64,000 bases of DNA from Neomelitea salexigens DSM 19753 (lineage in GTDB: Bacteria > Pseudomonadota > Gammaproteobacteria > Pseudomonadales > Spongiibacteraceae), in the NCBI RefSeq assembly GCF_000422345.1, contig NZ_AULP01000002.1, positions 484,644 to 548,643 on the forward strand, read 5' to 3'. A model generated the notes under the pieces. The model saw only the letters and a list, made by a program, of their open reading frames with translations. It did not search any database and had not been told where the DNA came from. How positions within the stretch are numbered: position 1 is the first letter of the stretch; every line of letters starts with the position of its first letter. Both the position numbers and the translations under genes were made by a program. Below are positions 18,061 through 27,357 of the stretch, piece by piece.

Positions 18061-19361
18061 GCTGCCCTCGCGTTGCCGCGGCGCGCTGCCTCGTCGCCGT
18101 CGTCGAGGGTCAGTCACTGAGCCGCCAAATTCCCCTGCAGGAAAAGTCCCTGCCGGAAAAGCAACGGCCACTCTATCGCGAACTTTGCTACGGCACGCTG
18201 CGGCGCTACTGGCAGCTCGATGCCGCGCTGAAGCCCTGCTTTAGCAAGGGCTTGAAGCGCAAAGACAGCGATATACGGATGCTGATTTACATCGGCGCCT
18301 ACCAGTTATTTTTTACTCGCATTCCTCCCCACGCAGCCATCAGCAGCGCCGTCGAGGCCTGTAAAACGCTGAAGAAGAAATGGGCGGCCGGGCTGTGTAA
18401 TGCCATTTTGCGCCGCTGCCAACGCGACGGCGAAGCACTGTTTAAAGACCTGCCTGCCGACGCGGCGAGCGCTCATCCCACCTGGTTGTATAAAGCGATA
18501 ACGCGCGCCTGGCCCGAGCAGGCCAGCGCCGTGTTCGAGGCAAATAACAACCACCCGCCAATGTGCCTGCGCGTCAACCAACAGCAACAGAGCCGCGAAG
18601 CCTATTTGGCGAAACTTAATGCCGTCGATATTGACGCCACCGCCTGCCAATACGCGCCTATGGGCCTGCGCCTCAGCAGCCCCTGTGGTGTAGAAGCCCT
18701 GCCCGATTTTTTTGCAGGCGCGGTGTCGGTGCAAGATGAGGCCGCCCAGCTGTGTACCCACTTACTCGAGCTGCAACCGGGCCAACGCGTGCTCGATGCC
18801 TGCGCCGCCCCCGGCGGTAAAAGCGGCGCCATTTTGGAGGCGGAAACGGCGCTACAGCAACTGGTAGCCCTGGATATTGATGAGGGCCGCTTAGAGCGCG
18901 TGGCCAACAATCTGCAGCGCCTGGGGCTTCGCGCCCACTACCAAGTGGCGGATGCCGCCGCCCCCCAAGCCTGGTGGGATGACCGCCCCTTCGATCGCAT
19001 TTTGCTTGACGCCCCCTGCAGCGCCACCGGTGTGTTGCGCCGCAACCCCGATATTCGCTTGCACCGTCGCGCCAGTGATATTCCCGAGTTGGTTAGCTTG
19101 CAGCGCCGCATTCTGGATGCCATGTGGCAGTGCCTGGCACCGGGAGGCATTTTGGTTTACGCCACCTGCTCGGTACTGCCAGAAGAGAATGAGCAACAGA
19201 TCGCGGACTTTTTGCAACGCCACGACGACGCCCACAGCGCCGCATTGGATGTGGCGTGGGGCATAGATAGAAAAGTCGGCCGCCAGCTACTCCCTTCAAA
19301 TGAGGGTGCCGACGGCTTCTTCTACGCTAAGCTAGTAAAAGCATCGGCAACAGGGCATTAA
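18057..19361 (+). CDS. rsmB: 16S rRNA m5C967 methyltransferase
   Basis: Transfers a methyl group from S-adenosylmethionine to C967 of 16S rRNA. The 434-residue protein has an N-terminal NusB-like RNA-binding domain (about 1-140) and a C-terminal methyltransferase domain with DACAAPGGKSG (cofactor site), DAPCSATGV and YATCSVLPEEN. The last two carry the two cysteines of the m5C mechanism. The ATG overlaps the fmt stop. The def-fmt-rsmB-trkA order is the usual one in gammaproteobacteria. Confidence 0.95.
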   Translation: MSCPRVAAARCLVAVVEGQSLSRQIPLQEKSLPEKQRPLYRELCYGTLRRYWQLDAALKPCFSKGLKRKDSDIRMLIYIGAYQLFFTRIPPHAAISSAVEACKTLKKKWAAGLCNAILRRCQRDGEALFKDLPADAASAHPTWLYKAITRAWPEQASAVFEANNNHPPMCLRVNQQQQSREAYLAKLNAVDIDATACQYAPMGLRLSSPCGVEALPDFFAGAVSVQDEAAQLCTHLLELQPGQRVLDACAAPGGKSGAILEAETALQQLVALDIDEGRLERVANNLQRLGLRAHYQVADAAAPQAWWDDRPFDRILLDAPCSATGVLRRNPDIRLHRRASDIPELVSLQRRILDAMWQCLAPGGILVYATCSVLPEENEQQIADFLQRHDDAHSAALDVAWGIDRKVGRQLLPSNEGADGFFYAKLVKASATGH

Positions 19362-19427
19362 CCCTTGAGCCCGAGCGGCTAAACAACGCACAATTGGCGC
19401 ATATTCTGCGGCGGCGACAAAACAGAC

Positions 19428-20801
19428 ATGAAAATCATTATTCTCGGTGCCGGCCAAGTCGGCGGCACACTGGCTGCCAACCTAGCCAGTGAGCACAACG
19501 ATATTACCGTTGTCGACCAAGATCAGGATCGTTTGCGAGAGCTGCAAGACCGGCTGGACATCGGCACGGTGTGCGGCTCAGCCTCCCACCCGGACATACT
19601 TGACCGCGCCGGGGCAGAAGACGCAGACCTGCTGATCGCCGTAACCAGCAGCGATGAAATCAATATGGTCGCCTGCCAAGTTGCCGCAACGCTTTATCGC
19701 ACACCGACGAAAATCTCGCGCATACGCTCTAGCTCCTATACCAGCCAGTCAAAATTGTTCGGCAGCGACGCCATCCCCATCGATGTTTTTATCAGCCCGG
19801 AAGAGCTGGTTTGCCGCTATATAAAACGCCTGCTCCAGTACCCCGGCGCCCTGCAGGTACTGGACTTCGCCGACGGCAAGGTGCAGTTGGTCGCCGTTAA
19901 GGCCTATTACGGCGGCCCGCTGGTTGGCAACGAGTTGGCAACAATCCGCGAGCACATGCCGCAGATCGACACGCGTGTGGCGGCAATCTTCCGTCGCGGG
20001 AATGCCATTGTCCCCAGCGGTACAACCGTTGTTGAAGCGGGTGATGAAGTATTTTTTATCGCCGCCAAGAAGAACGTCATGCCGGTAATGAGCGAGCTGC
20101 GACGAGTAGATACGCGCTACAAACGCCTGATTATCGCCGGCGGCGGCAACATTGGTGAGCGTTTGGCCAGTGCCGTCGAAAGCCGCTACAACGTAAAAAT
20201 TATCGAGCGCAGCTACAACCGCTGCCGTACGCTATCCGAGCAGTTGCGCAAGGCCATCGTGCTGCACGGCAGCGCCTCAGACCACGAGTTGCTCGCCCAG
20301 GAAAATATCGAAGAAACTGATGTTTTTCTGGCCCTGACCAATGACGACGAGGCCAACATTATGTCGTCGCTGCTGGCCAAGCGCATGGGCGCGAAAAAAG
20401 TCGTCACCCTGATCACCAACCCGGCCTATGTGGATCTGGTGCAGGGCGGCGAGATCGACATAGCAATTTCCCCCCAGCAAATTACCATCGGCAGCCTCCT
20501 TACCCACGTTCGTCGCGGGGATATTTACAACGTTCACTCACTGCGGCGCGGCGCGGCGGAGGCGTTGGAAATTATTGCCCACGGTGACAGCCGCTCCTCG
20601 AAAGTAGTGGGCCGACGGCTAGACGAAATAGACCTGCCCGAAGGCGTGACCATTGGCGCCATCGTTCGCGGTGACGAGGTGCTTATCGCCCACAGCCACC
20701 TAACGGTAGCCAGTGAAGACCACCTGATCCTGTTCCTGGTGGACAAAAGCAAAATTAAGGCGGTGGAAAAGCTATTCTCCGTCGGCTTCACCTTCTTCTA
20801 A
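19428..20801 (+). CDS. trkA: Trk system potassium-uptake regulatory protein
   Basis: A 457-residue peripheral protein that binds NAD(H) and ATP and gates the TrkH K+ channel. It has two RCK units, each with an N-terminal Rossmann fold: [13 protein letters not shown] near residue 6 and [11 protein letters not shown] near 231. Each is followed by a TrkA-C domain. It lies 66 bases after rsmB and 12 bases before trkH, so TrkA and TrkH should be made together. Confidence 0.96.
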   Translation: MKIIILGAGQVGGTLAANLASEHNDITVVDQDQDRLRELQDRLDIGTVCGSASHPDILDRAGAEDADLLIAVTSSDEINMVACQVAATLYRTPTKISRIRSSSYTSQSKLFGSDAIPIDVFISPEELVCRYIKRLLQYPGALQVLDFADGKVQLVAVKAYYGGPLVGNELATIREHMPQIDTRVAAIFRRGNAIVPSGTTVVEAGDEVFFIAAKKNVMPVMSELRRVDTRYKRLIIAGGGNIGERLASAVESRYNVKIIERSYNRCRTLSEQLRKAIVLHGSASDHELLAQENIEETDVFLALTNDDEANIMSSLLAKRMGAKKVVTLITNPAYVDLVQGGEIDIAISPQQITIGSLLTHVRRGDIYNVHSLRRGAAEALEIIAHGDSRSSKVVGRRLDEIDLPEGVTIGAIVRGDEVLIAHSHLTVASEDHLILFLVDKSKIKAVEKLFSVGFTFF

Positions 20802-20813
20802 ACGAGACCGCGC

Positions 20814-22262
20814 ATGCACCTGATCACGATAAGTCGCATTATCGGCATGTTGCTCATGGTATTTAGCCTGACCATGGCGCTGCCCGCTGCGCTGGCGGCG
20901 ATCTATCAAGACGGTGCGCTGCACGCCTTCGGCTACGCCTTTGCACTCACCTTTAGCGTCGGACTGCTGCTGTGGCTGATCAGCCAGGGCAAGCAGCCCG
21001 ACCTCGGTATTCGCGATGGCTTTTTGGTGGTATCGCTATTCTGGACGGTATTGGGCGTTTTCGGCTCGCTGCCGTTTTTTCTGGCGGACAATCCGGGCCT
21101 ATCCTTTAGTGCCGCAGTGTTCGAGTCGATCTCGGGGCTAACCACCACCGGGGCGACGGTGATTGTCGGCATCGATGAACTGCCGGTGTCGGTATTGTTC
21201 TATCGTCAGTTTCTCCAGTGGCTGGGGGGCATCGGTATCATCGTTATCGCCGTGGCGATCCTGCCAATACTCGGCATCGGGGGCATGCAGCTCTACCGCG
21301 CGGAAACACCCGGGCCGGTAAAGGATAACAAGCTGACGCCACGTATTACCGGCACCGCGAAAGTGTTGTTCCTGATGTATGTGGCGCTAACGGCAAGCTG
21401 CGGACTGGCATACTGGCTGGCGGGAATGACGCCCTTCGACGCGATCTGTCACGCTTTCTCCACCGTGGCCATCGGCGGCTTTTCAACCCACGATGCCAGC
21501 ATGGGTTTTTTCGACAGCCCGTTAATTTTGATGATTTGCAGCGTGTTCATGCTGTTGTCCGGGATGAGCTTTGCCATCCACTTCCACGCCTGGCGCGCGC
21601 GCAGCCCCCGCACCTATTTAATGGACTCCGAAACCAAGTTCTACCTGGGCGTAATAGCGACCGCCACCGTTTCTGTGTGCGGCTACCTATTACTGAGCGG
21701 CACCCAAGGCTTGCCCGATAGCGTGGTGAACGGCATTTTCCACACCGTTTCTATCGCGACGACGACAGGGTTTGGCGCCGATGACTTCTCAGTGTGGCCC
21801 AGCTTCTTGCCAATCGGCTTGCTGATGCTGTCGTTCATTGGTGGCTGCGCCGGTTCGACTGGCGGTGGTATGAAGGCGGTCAGGATCATGCTGGTCGCCA
21901 AACAGGGGATTCGTGAGCTCAAGCAGCTGATTCACCCCAGCGCCGTGATTCCACTGAAGATCGGTTCACAACGCGTAGAGGCGAAGGTTGTCAGCGCGGT
22001 GTGGAGTTTTGTCGGCGTGTATTTGATCTCTTTTATGGGCATTACGCTGGCAATGATGGCCTGTGGCCTCGACTTCTTGTCGGCATTCTCGGCAACGGCC
22101 GCGTCGATCAATAATATGGGGCCTGGCCTCGGCGAAGTCGCCGCGAATTACAGCACTGTCAGCAACACCGGCAAATGGATTCTCTGCTATGCCATGTTGC
22201 TGGGGCGGCTGGAAATATTCACGCTGCTGGTGCTGTTGTTACCGGCTTTTTGGCGCCGCTAA
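20814..22262 (+). CDS. trkH: Trk potassium-transport membrane subunit
   Basis: A 482-residue inner-membrane K+ transporter subunit with ten or more hydrophobic helices in four M1-P-M2 repeats. Pore-loop segments are visible, such as SGLTTTGATV, STVAIGGFSTHD, TVSIATTTGFG and SATAASINNMGPG. The GGCAGSTGGGMK segment near residue 350 is also typical of TrkH. It is paired with trkA just upstream and would be opened by TrkA when ATP is bound. The stop shares two bases with the start of the methyltransferase gene (TAATG). Confidence 0.95.
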   Translation: MHLITISRIIGMLLMVFSLTMALPAALAAIYQDGALHAFGYAFALTFSVGLLLWLISQGKQPDLGIRDGFLVVSLFWTVLGVFGSLPFFLADNPGLSFSAAVFESISGLTTTGATVIVGIDELPVSVLFYRQFLQWLGGIGIIVIAVAILPILGIGGMQLYRAETPGPVKDNKLTPRITGTAKVLFLMYVALTASCGLAYWLAGMTPFDAICHAFSTVAIGGFSTHDASMGFFDSPLILMICSVFMLLSGMSFAIHFHAWRARSPRTYLMDSETKFYLGVIATATVSVCGYLLLSGTQGLPDSVVNGIFHTVSIATTTGFGADDFSVWPSFLPIGLLMLSFIGGCAGSTGGGMKAVRIMLVAKQGIRELKQLIHPSAVIPLKIGSQRVEAKVVSAVWSFVGVYLISFMGITLAMMACGLDFLSAFSATAASINNMGPGLGEVAANYSTVSNTGKWILCYAMLLGRLEIFTLLVLLLPAFWRR

Positions 22263-22837
22263 TGTCCAGGCAAAAGTGGCAACAACGCTATGCCGATGCC
22301 AGACTGCCTCAGCAGCCCTGCTGGCTGCTCAATACCTACAACCACTGGCTGCCTAACGCTGGCTATGGCTTGGATGTCGCCTGCGGCCTGGGTGGCAATG
22401 CGGTGGCACTTGCCAAAGCCGGACTGACAGTCGACGCCCTTGACTACGCAGACAACGCCGTAGACAAGCTCAACGACTATGCACGCCGTGAGCAGCTTTC
22501 GGTTAGCGCCAAGTGGGGAGACCTGGAGTCGCAGGGCCTCAACGCTGAGCGGCGCTACGATGTCATTGTGGTAAGTTACTATTTGCACCGGCCGCTTTTG
22601 GCTCAGCTGGCTGACGCCCTCGCTCCCGGCGGACTATTGTTCTACCAAACCTTTAATTCGCGCCGGCAGACGCTCCGCGGCCCTAGCAACCCGGATTTTT
22701 TGCTCAGCGAGGGCGAGCTAAGCCGCGCCTATGCCGACCTCGAAACACTGCTACACCGCGAAGACCTCGACTCGCGAGGCCCCGAACACGCGCTGCAGAC
22801 TGGCTATATCGGCCGCAAACCCACCACTATTCGCTAA
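22262..22837 (+). CDS. Class I SAM-dependent methyltransferase (TehB-like)
   Basis: A 191-residue single-domain methyltransferase. The cofactor motif GLDVACGLGGNAVALAKAG is near residue 36, the acidic loop DALDYA near 60 and WGDLES near 81. The small size, with the N-terminal phrase KWQQRY, resembles TehB-like enzymes, whose natural substrates are mostly unknown. The ATG overlaps the trkH stop (TAATG), so translation is coupled to trkH; a functional link to K+ uptake is not evident. The 3' end overlaps the convergent acylase gene by 11 bases. Confidence 0.8.
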   Translation: MSRQKWQQRYADARLPQQPCWLLNTYNHWLPNAGYGLDVACGLGGNAVALAKAGLTVDALDYADNAVDKLNDYARREQLSVSAKWGDLESQGLNAERRYDVIVVSYYLHRPLLAQLADALAPGGLLFYQTFNSRRQTLRGPSNPDFLLSEGELSRAYADLETLLHREDLDSRGPEHALQTGYIGRKPTTIR

Positions 22838-25259
22838 GGCGCAATACCTCAACAGTTTTTTCGGCAATCTCGGCCTCAGTCCACGGGAATTTAATCCAGT
22901 TTTTGGCCGAGTAAGCTTCCGTCATATTTTGGTAGTAGGGTGACGCCGGGTCAGTGGATTGCGAATAGGTGATAAAACCCTCGGCTTTAGGCGTGCCCTC
23001 AGCGTCCCAGGTCACGGTCTGCACATAGCTGTTGCCGTAGGTGACGTCATACGCACCGTCATCAATGCCTGCCGGGCTACTGGCAATCGTGAATGAGCCT
23101 GCAAAACTCTCACCACCAACAATGGGAATTTCCTGCTCGTGGACGCCTGATCGCTGTATATCCCGAATGGCGGCAGTCTCACTTACCCCCGCACTTTGCA
23201 GCGCCTGCACAGCATCGGCAAAGGCCCGGGCAATATCCGGATTCAGCACATTGAGGCCGCGAGGGGTGTTCACCGGGTCGTCGGCCGAGAAGGGCGTAGT
23301 CCAGCGCAGCGCGGCGGGAATCGAACTGGCGTTAACACCGCGCCAGAACTCGCGCCAAATATGACCGCCGACCGAATCGAGATTGTTTTTGCCATCCCAG
23401 GCCGACAGCACTGAGCAGGCCTGACTGATGTCAACGGGTCCGCTGCTGCCGAGCAAGGTCGGCGACTGGCAGTAGCTATCCAACACCGCCTGCTTACCCA
23501 GCTCCGCCGAATACACAGCACTGTCGAGCGCCACGGTTTGTAGCAAGTCTGGCGTAAAGCGGTTGCCCGGCAGCGCATCACTGCCTTCTAAGCGACGCTG
23601 AACCTGCAGCATGCAAAGTCGCGTTCGCAGCGTGCGCTCGGCGCCTTCATCGCCAATGATGGCAGCAAAGCCAGTCAGTGGTTGCGCTGGGTTGCTCAGC
23701 CAGTAACTGTCGTTGCAGTTGTGAACCCAGTCATTGCGCTCCAGCGACGGCAGATTCGCCGGCCCGAAAATACCCGGCGCGGGCGAATCCGCGTCGGTAT
23801 CCCATTCACAGGCTGCTCGCGACCCATCGAGTATTGGCAAACCTGGCAGCAGCGCCCCCAGCGCCGTTTGCAGAGGCTGGGCGCCACAACTCTGAACCTT
23901 GCTGTCGGGCACATTAGGCACCACCGTAATATCGCCATAGTAGGCGGGCTTGCCCGGGCCGGTCGCCGTCGTATTCACCCAAGGCACACCCAGCACACTG
24001 CCGTGCAAATCGACAAATTCCTCGTAACTTTGCGCGCGATTCCAGCGGAAGAATTGGTTGATTAGGCGGTTATTCTCAGCGTTCGCATCGCGCAGGGTAT
24101 AAGCCTTAGCGGGCGACCACTCCAGCACCGGCACGCCGGAAACCGCCAGCTCGAGCATGGGTCCGAAATGCGAGCGGTATAGGGTTCGTGTTTCACTGCC
24201 CAGCGTACCGTCACCTTCGAGAATAGGGACGGTTATTTCGCTGGCTTCCATATCGCGAAGCTCCCCCTCGTAGAAGTACTGGGTGGGATCAGCGGGATTC
24301 AGAGTAAGCTCATAAAAAGTAAAACGGTATGCGGTAGACACCGTGTGGCTCCAAGCAACATGTTGGTTGAAGCCAATTAACGCCGCAGGAACACCGTAAA
24401 GCGACGCCCCCATAATCTCGGCATCGGGCAGTTGCATATGCGCCAGATACAGGCGTTCAGTGCCCTCCCAAGGAAAGTGAGGATTCACTAACAGCATGGA
24501 TTCATCAGTGCTGGCCTCAGCGCCCAAGGCATACATATTACTGGCAAAAGGCTGCTCACCTGCCAGTGGCATCTCAGAGGGATCCAGTGCAGAGATCGCA
24601 GGAATGCTGACAGGAAGTGGCAGGTTATCAGGGGAGGGTGGCGCGGCATTGGCCACCTCGTTCACAAATACCGACGATGACGCCAAAATAGACAAACGGA
24701 AATAGCGGCGGTAGAGGTCATCAACCGTGATTTCCGTCAGCCAAGCGGCATCGCGACAGGCGAGGTGGCGACCACTGTGGTCGCCCGACTTCAGCTCGCG
24801 CAGGTAGCGGTTATAACCGGCAACAAAGCCGCGCGTTGCCGCGACAACCTCTGGGTCACTGTTTGCCTTGATCGGCGCAATCGCGGCATCAGTCGCCACC
24901 GCCCGCCAAAAGAAGTCCGAATCGACATTCGATGCCGTCGAGCCGTTAGGAATAATGGTATAGCTGCCGTCGCGACCGAGGTATTGGGCGCGCTCGCCGC
25001 GAATGGTCATCAAATCCTCGGCCAGCACGCAAATATTGTCCTGCGCATGCACATAGCCGTAGCCATAACCCATGCTGGCGTAATTGTCGGCCTTAATATG
25101 GGGAATACCGTGCTCGCTGCGCCTCACCTCAACGTCGTACTGCTTAGCCCCGCTCTGACCGCCCCCCGAGCTACTGCCGCTACTTCCGCCGCCGCAGGCG
25201 GTGAGCAGAACCACGGCGCTCAATACGGCGCCTTTCATAATTTGATGGGAGTGAATCAT
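22827..25259 (-). CDS. Penicillin/AHL-acylase-type Ntn-hydrolase lipoprotein
   Basis: An 810-residue member of the penicillin acylase family, whose enzymes hydrolyse amide bonds of penicillins, acyl-homoserine lactones or related compounds. The N-terminus is a lipoprotein signal with lipobox LLTAC (C22), then a Gly/Ser-rich linker (to about 37). The probable autocatalytic cut is before S240 in ASNMYALG, matching the Ser-Asn start of the beta chain in this family; the VNPHFPW and GFNQHVAWSHT segments follow. Family enzymes are usually soluble and periplasmic, so the lipid anchor is notable. GAGG sits 6 bases before the ATG. The substrate cannot be told from sequence. Confidence 0.83.
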   Translation of the reverse strand: MIHSHQIMKGAVLSAVVLLTACGGGSSGSSSGGGQSGAKQYDVEVRRSEHGIPHIKADNYASMGYGYGYVHAQDNICVLAEDLMTIRGERAQYLGRDGSYTIIPNGSTASNVDSDFFWRAVATDAAIAPIKANSDPEVVAATRGFVAGYNRYLRELKSGDHSGRHLACRDAAWLTEITVDDLYRRYFRLSILASSSVFVNEVANAAPPSPDNLPLPVSIPAISALDPSEMPLAGEQPFASNMYALGAEASTDESMLLVNPHFPWEGTERLYLAHMQLPDAEIMGASLYGVPAALIGFNQHVAWSHTVSTAYRFTFYELTLNPADPTQYFYEGELRDMEASEITVPILEGDGTLGSETRTLYRSHFGPMLELAVSGVPVLEWSPAKAYTLRDANAENNRLINQFFRWNRAQSYEEFVDLHGSVLGVPWVNTTATGPGKPAYYGDITVVPNVPDSKVQSCGAQPLQTALGALLPGLPILDGSRAACEWDTDADSPAPGIFGPANLPSLERNDWVHNCNDSYWLSNPAQPLTGFAAIIGDEGAERTLRTRLCMLQVQRRLEGSDALPGNRFTPDLLQTVALDSAVYSAELGKQAVLDSYCQSPTLLGSSGPVDISQACSVLSAWDGKNNLDSVGGHIWREFWRGVNASSIPAALRWTTPFSADDPVNTPRGLNVLNPDIARAFADAVQALQSAGVSETAAIRDIQRSGVHEQEIPIVGGESFAGSFTIASSPAGIDDGAYDVTYGNSYVQTVTWDAEGTPKAEGFITYSQSTDPASPYYQNMTEAYSAKNWIKFPWTEAEIAEKTVEVLRLSE

Positions 25260-25418
25260 CTTTAGCCTCGTTTACAGCAGATTTTTCGTTATTGGGCGAC
25301 ACTAATACCCTATTATCGATAAATGCGCCATTACAAGGAAGGACTGTCAGCAACAATGCTGGCGAAAATAGCCCTTGCCTGCCATCATAGCGCCGTAACC
25401 TGACACAAAAGATGGACT

Positions 25419-27299
25419 ATGGCTTACGCGCAACTCGCCCTAGCACTCGCCAGCTCGGCCTCCTTAGCAGCCGCAAGCCTGTTACTGCCCGAAAACCGCT
25501 ACGACCCAGCGGTACTAGCCCTGGCCATCTTCACGATGAGTATGCTGTGTTTCCTGATCGCCTTTAGCGGCAAGCTCGACGCGCTGCGCGCACGACTCGG
25601 CCGCAGCCAGGCGAAAGAGCGGCAACTGCAGGCCTTGTTGGATCACAGCCCCGCCGCATTGATTTTGCTCAACAAGCACTTTCGGCCCATCTATACCAAC
25701 CAGAAGTTTCACAGCCTCAGCGGCATCAGTGATGACAGCGTTCCGGAGACCGCCGACATAGAGCGGCTGCTATCGCTGATTTCCGAAGAAACGCGCCAAC
25801 GCATTCGCAGCACAATTGAGCAGGGGCGAAGCTGGGAGGGCGAGCTGCATATTCAACTCGCCGACCGCGAGGAATATGTTGCCGCGGTGGCCTCGGCGAC
25901 CAAAGACGAGCAGGGCAATATAGAACACTATATATTCAGCTGTGAGGACATCTCTGAGAATAAGGCGATCGCCAACCGGCTGTTTGTTCGCGAACACTAC
26001 AGCGTGTTAACCGGCTTGCCCAATCGCCAGCTGGCATTAAAAAATCTGCAGCGCACCATTGAACAGCAGGGCGAGGACGCCAGCGGATTTGCCATATTGC
26101 ACCTCGACCTCGACCGCATCCGCTTCATTAATGACTCGCTGGGCCACCACGTGGTTGATCGCTTATTCCGCGAGACGGCCGAGCGCCTGCGACGCTGCAT
26201 CAGCGACGAACAGCTACTCGCTCACTTGGGCGCCGACGAATTCCTGATCATTCTCGGCGAAGGCAGCTGCAGCGATGAAGCCAGTATTTTCGCTGAAACC
26301 GTGCTGAGCAAAGTGAGTGAGCGCTATCTGATAGACACCAACGAGATTAACGTCTCAGCCAGTATTGGGATCAGCCAGTATCCCGACCACGGTCGCGACG
26401 CCGAAACCTTGTTGCGCCGAGCCGAAGCGGCGATGTTTGCGGCGAAGGGGAAAGGCGGCAACCAATTCTCTTTCTATCAAGCGGGTATGAGCAGCCAGGC
26501 CGAATACCGACTGGAAACAGAGTCGCAACTGCGCCGCGCGATAGAACGCGATGAATTTAAGCTTCACTTTCAACCCGTTATCGAGATCGGCAGCAACCGC
26601 CTGGTTGCCGCGGAGGTGCTGCTGCGCTGGCACAATAACGAGCTGCGCAACCCCGGCCCGGATCAGTTTATCTCCGTTGCAGAAGAGTGCGGCATGATTG
26701 GCATGATCGGCGAGTGGGTGATGATCAACGCCTGCCAACAGGCAATGCGGTGGCGGCGCGCGGGACTGCCAGAGATTAACATTGCCGTGAATATCTCTGC
26801 GCGGCAGTTTGAAGAGTCGGAGATTGTCGATACGGTGCGGCGCGCCCTGCAGCAATCGGGTCTGCCGGCACGGCAGCTGGAGCTAGAAATCACCGAAGGG
26901 CTGTTAATCAACGATACGCCCAATCTCCGCCAGTGCTTCCAGGAATTAAAGGCACTCGGCGTTCGCCTGTCGCTGGATGATTTCGGCACCGGCTACGCTT
27001 CGCTCAGCTACTTGAAGCGCTACCCCTTCGATATTCTAAAAATCGATCGCAGCTTTGTTCACGATATCGACCAAAGCCAAGATAGCGTCACGCTGGTAAA
27101 CGCCATTATTGCGATGGCGCACAGCTTCGGCATGTCGGTTATTGCCGAAGGTGTCGAAAACCTGCAACAGCGACGCCTGCTAAAAGATCATCACTGCGAC
27201 ATGGTACAGGGCTTCCTCTACACCCCCGCGCTAAATGCCGAAGCCTTCTCAGACTGGGCTAAACGCTACGCCGACGTCCACGAAGCTCAGCATATTTAA
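25419..27299 (+). CDS. PAS-GGDEF-EAL cyclic-di-GMP protein
   Basis: A 626-residue inner-membrane signalling protein. Two hydrophobic segments (about 3-24 and 30-50) are followed by a PAS domain (about 66-180), a GGDEF domain (about 190-355) and an EAL domain (about 365-615). The cyclase motif is GADEF (271-275), which departs from GGDEF and suggests weak or no cyclase activity. The EAL domain looks active: EVLLRW at 399-404, NIS near 458, ELEITE near 490, DDFGTGYASLSYL at 520-532, KIDRSF at 541-546 and AEGVE near 576. The likely role is hydrolysis of c-di-GMP under PAS or GGDEF control. It is a single gene, divergent from the acylase gene. Confidence 0.9.
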   Translation: MAYAQLALALASSASLAAASLLLPENRYDPAVLALAIFTMSMLCFLIAFSGKLDALRARLGRSQAKERQLQALLDHSPAALILLNKHFRPIYTNQKFHSLSGISDDSVPETADIERLLSLISEETRQRIRSTIEQGRSWEGELHIQLADREEYVAAVASATKDEQGNIEHYIFSCEDISENKAIANRLFVREHYSVLTGLPNRQLALKNLQRTIEQQGEDASGFAILHLDLDRIRFINDSLGHHVVDRLFRETAERLRRCISDEQLLAHLGADEFLIILGEGSCSDEASIFAETVLSKVSERYLIDTNEINVSASIGISQYPDHGRDAETLLRRAEAAMFAAKGKGGNQFSFYQAGMSSQAEYRLETESQLRRAIERDEFKLHFQPVIEIGSNRLVAAEVLLRWHNNELRNPGPDQFISVAEECGMIGMIGEWVMINACQQAMRWRRAGLPEINIAVNISARQFEESEIVDTVRRALQQSGLPARQLELEITEGLLINDTPNLRQCFQELKALGVRLSLDDFGTGYASLSYLKRYPFDILKIDRSFVHDIDQSQDSVTLVNAIIAMAHSFGMSVIAEGVENLQQRRLLKDHHCDMVQGFLYTPALNAEAFSDWAKRYADVHEAQHI

Positions 27300-27357
27300 G
27301 GCAGCTCTGATTAATTCGGTAATGGCTCAGCGGAGCCTATCGCGTGCACTGGCGAGG

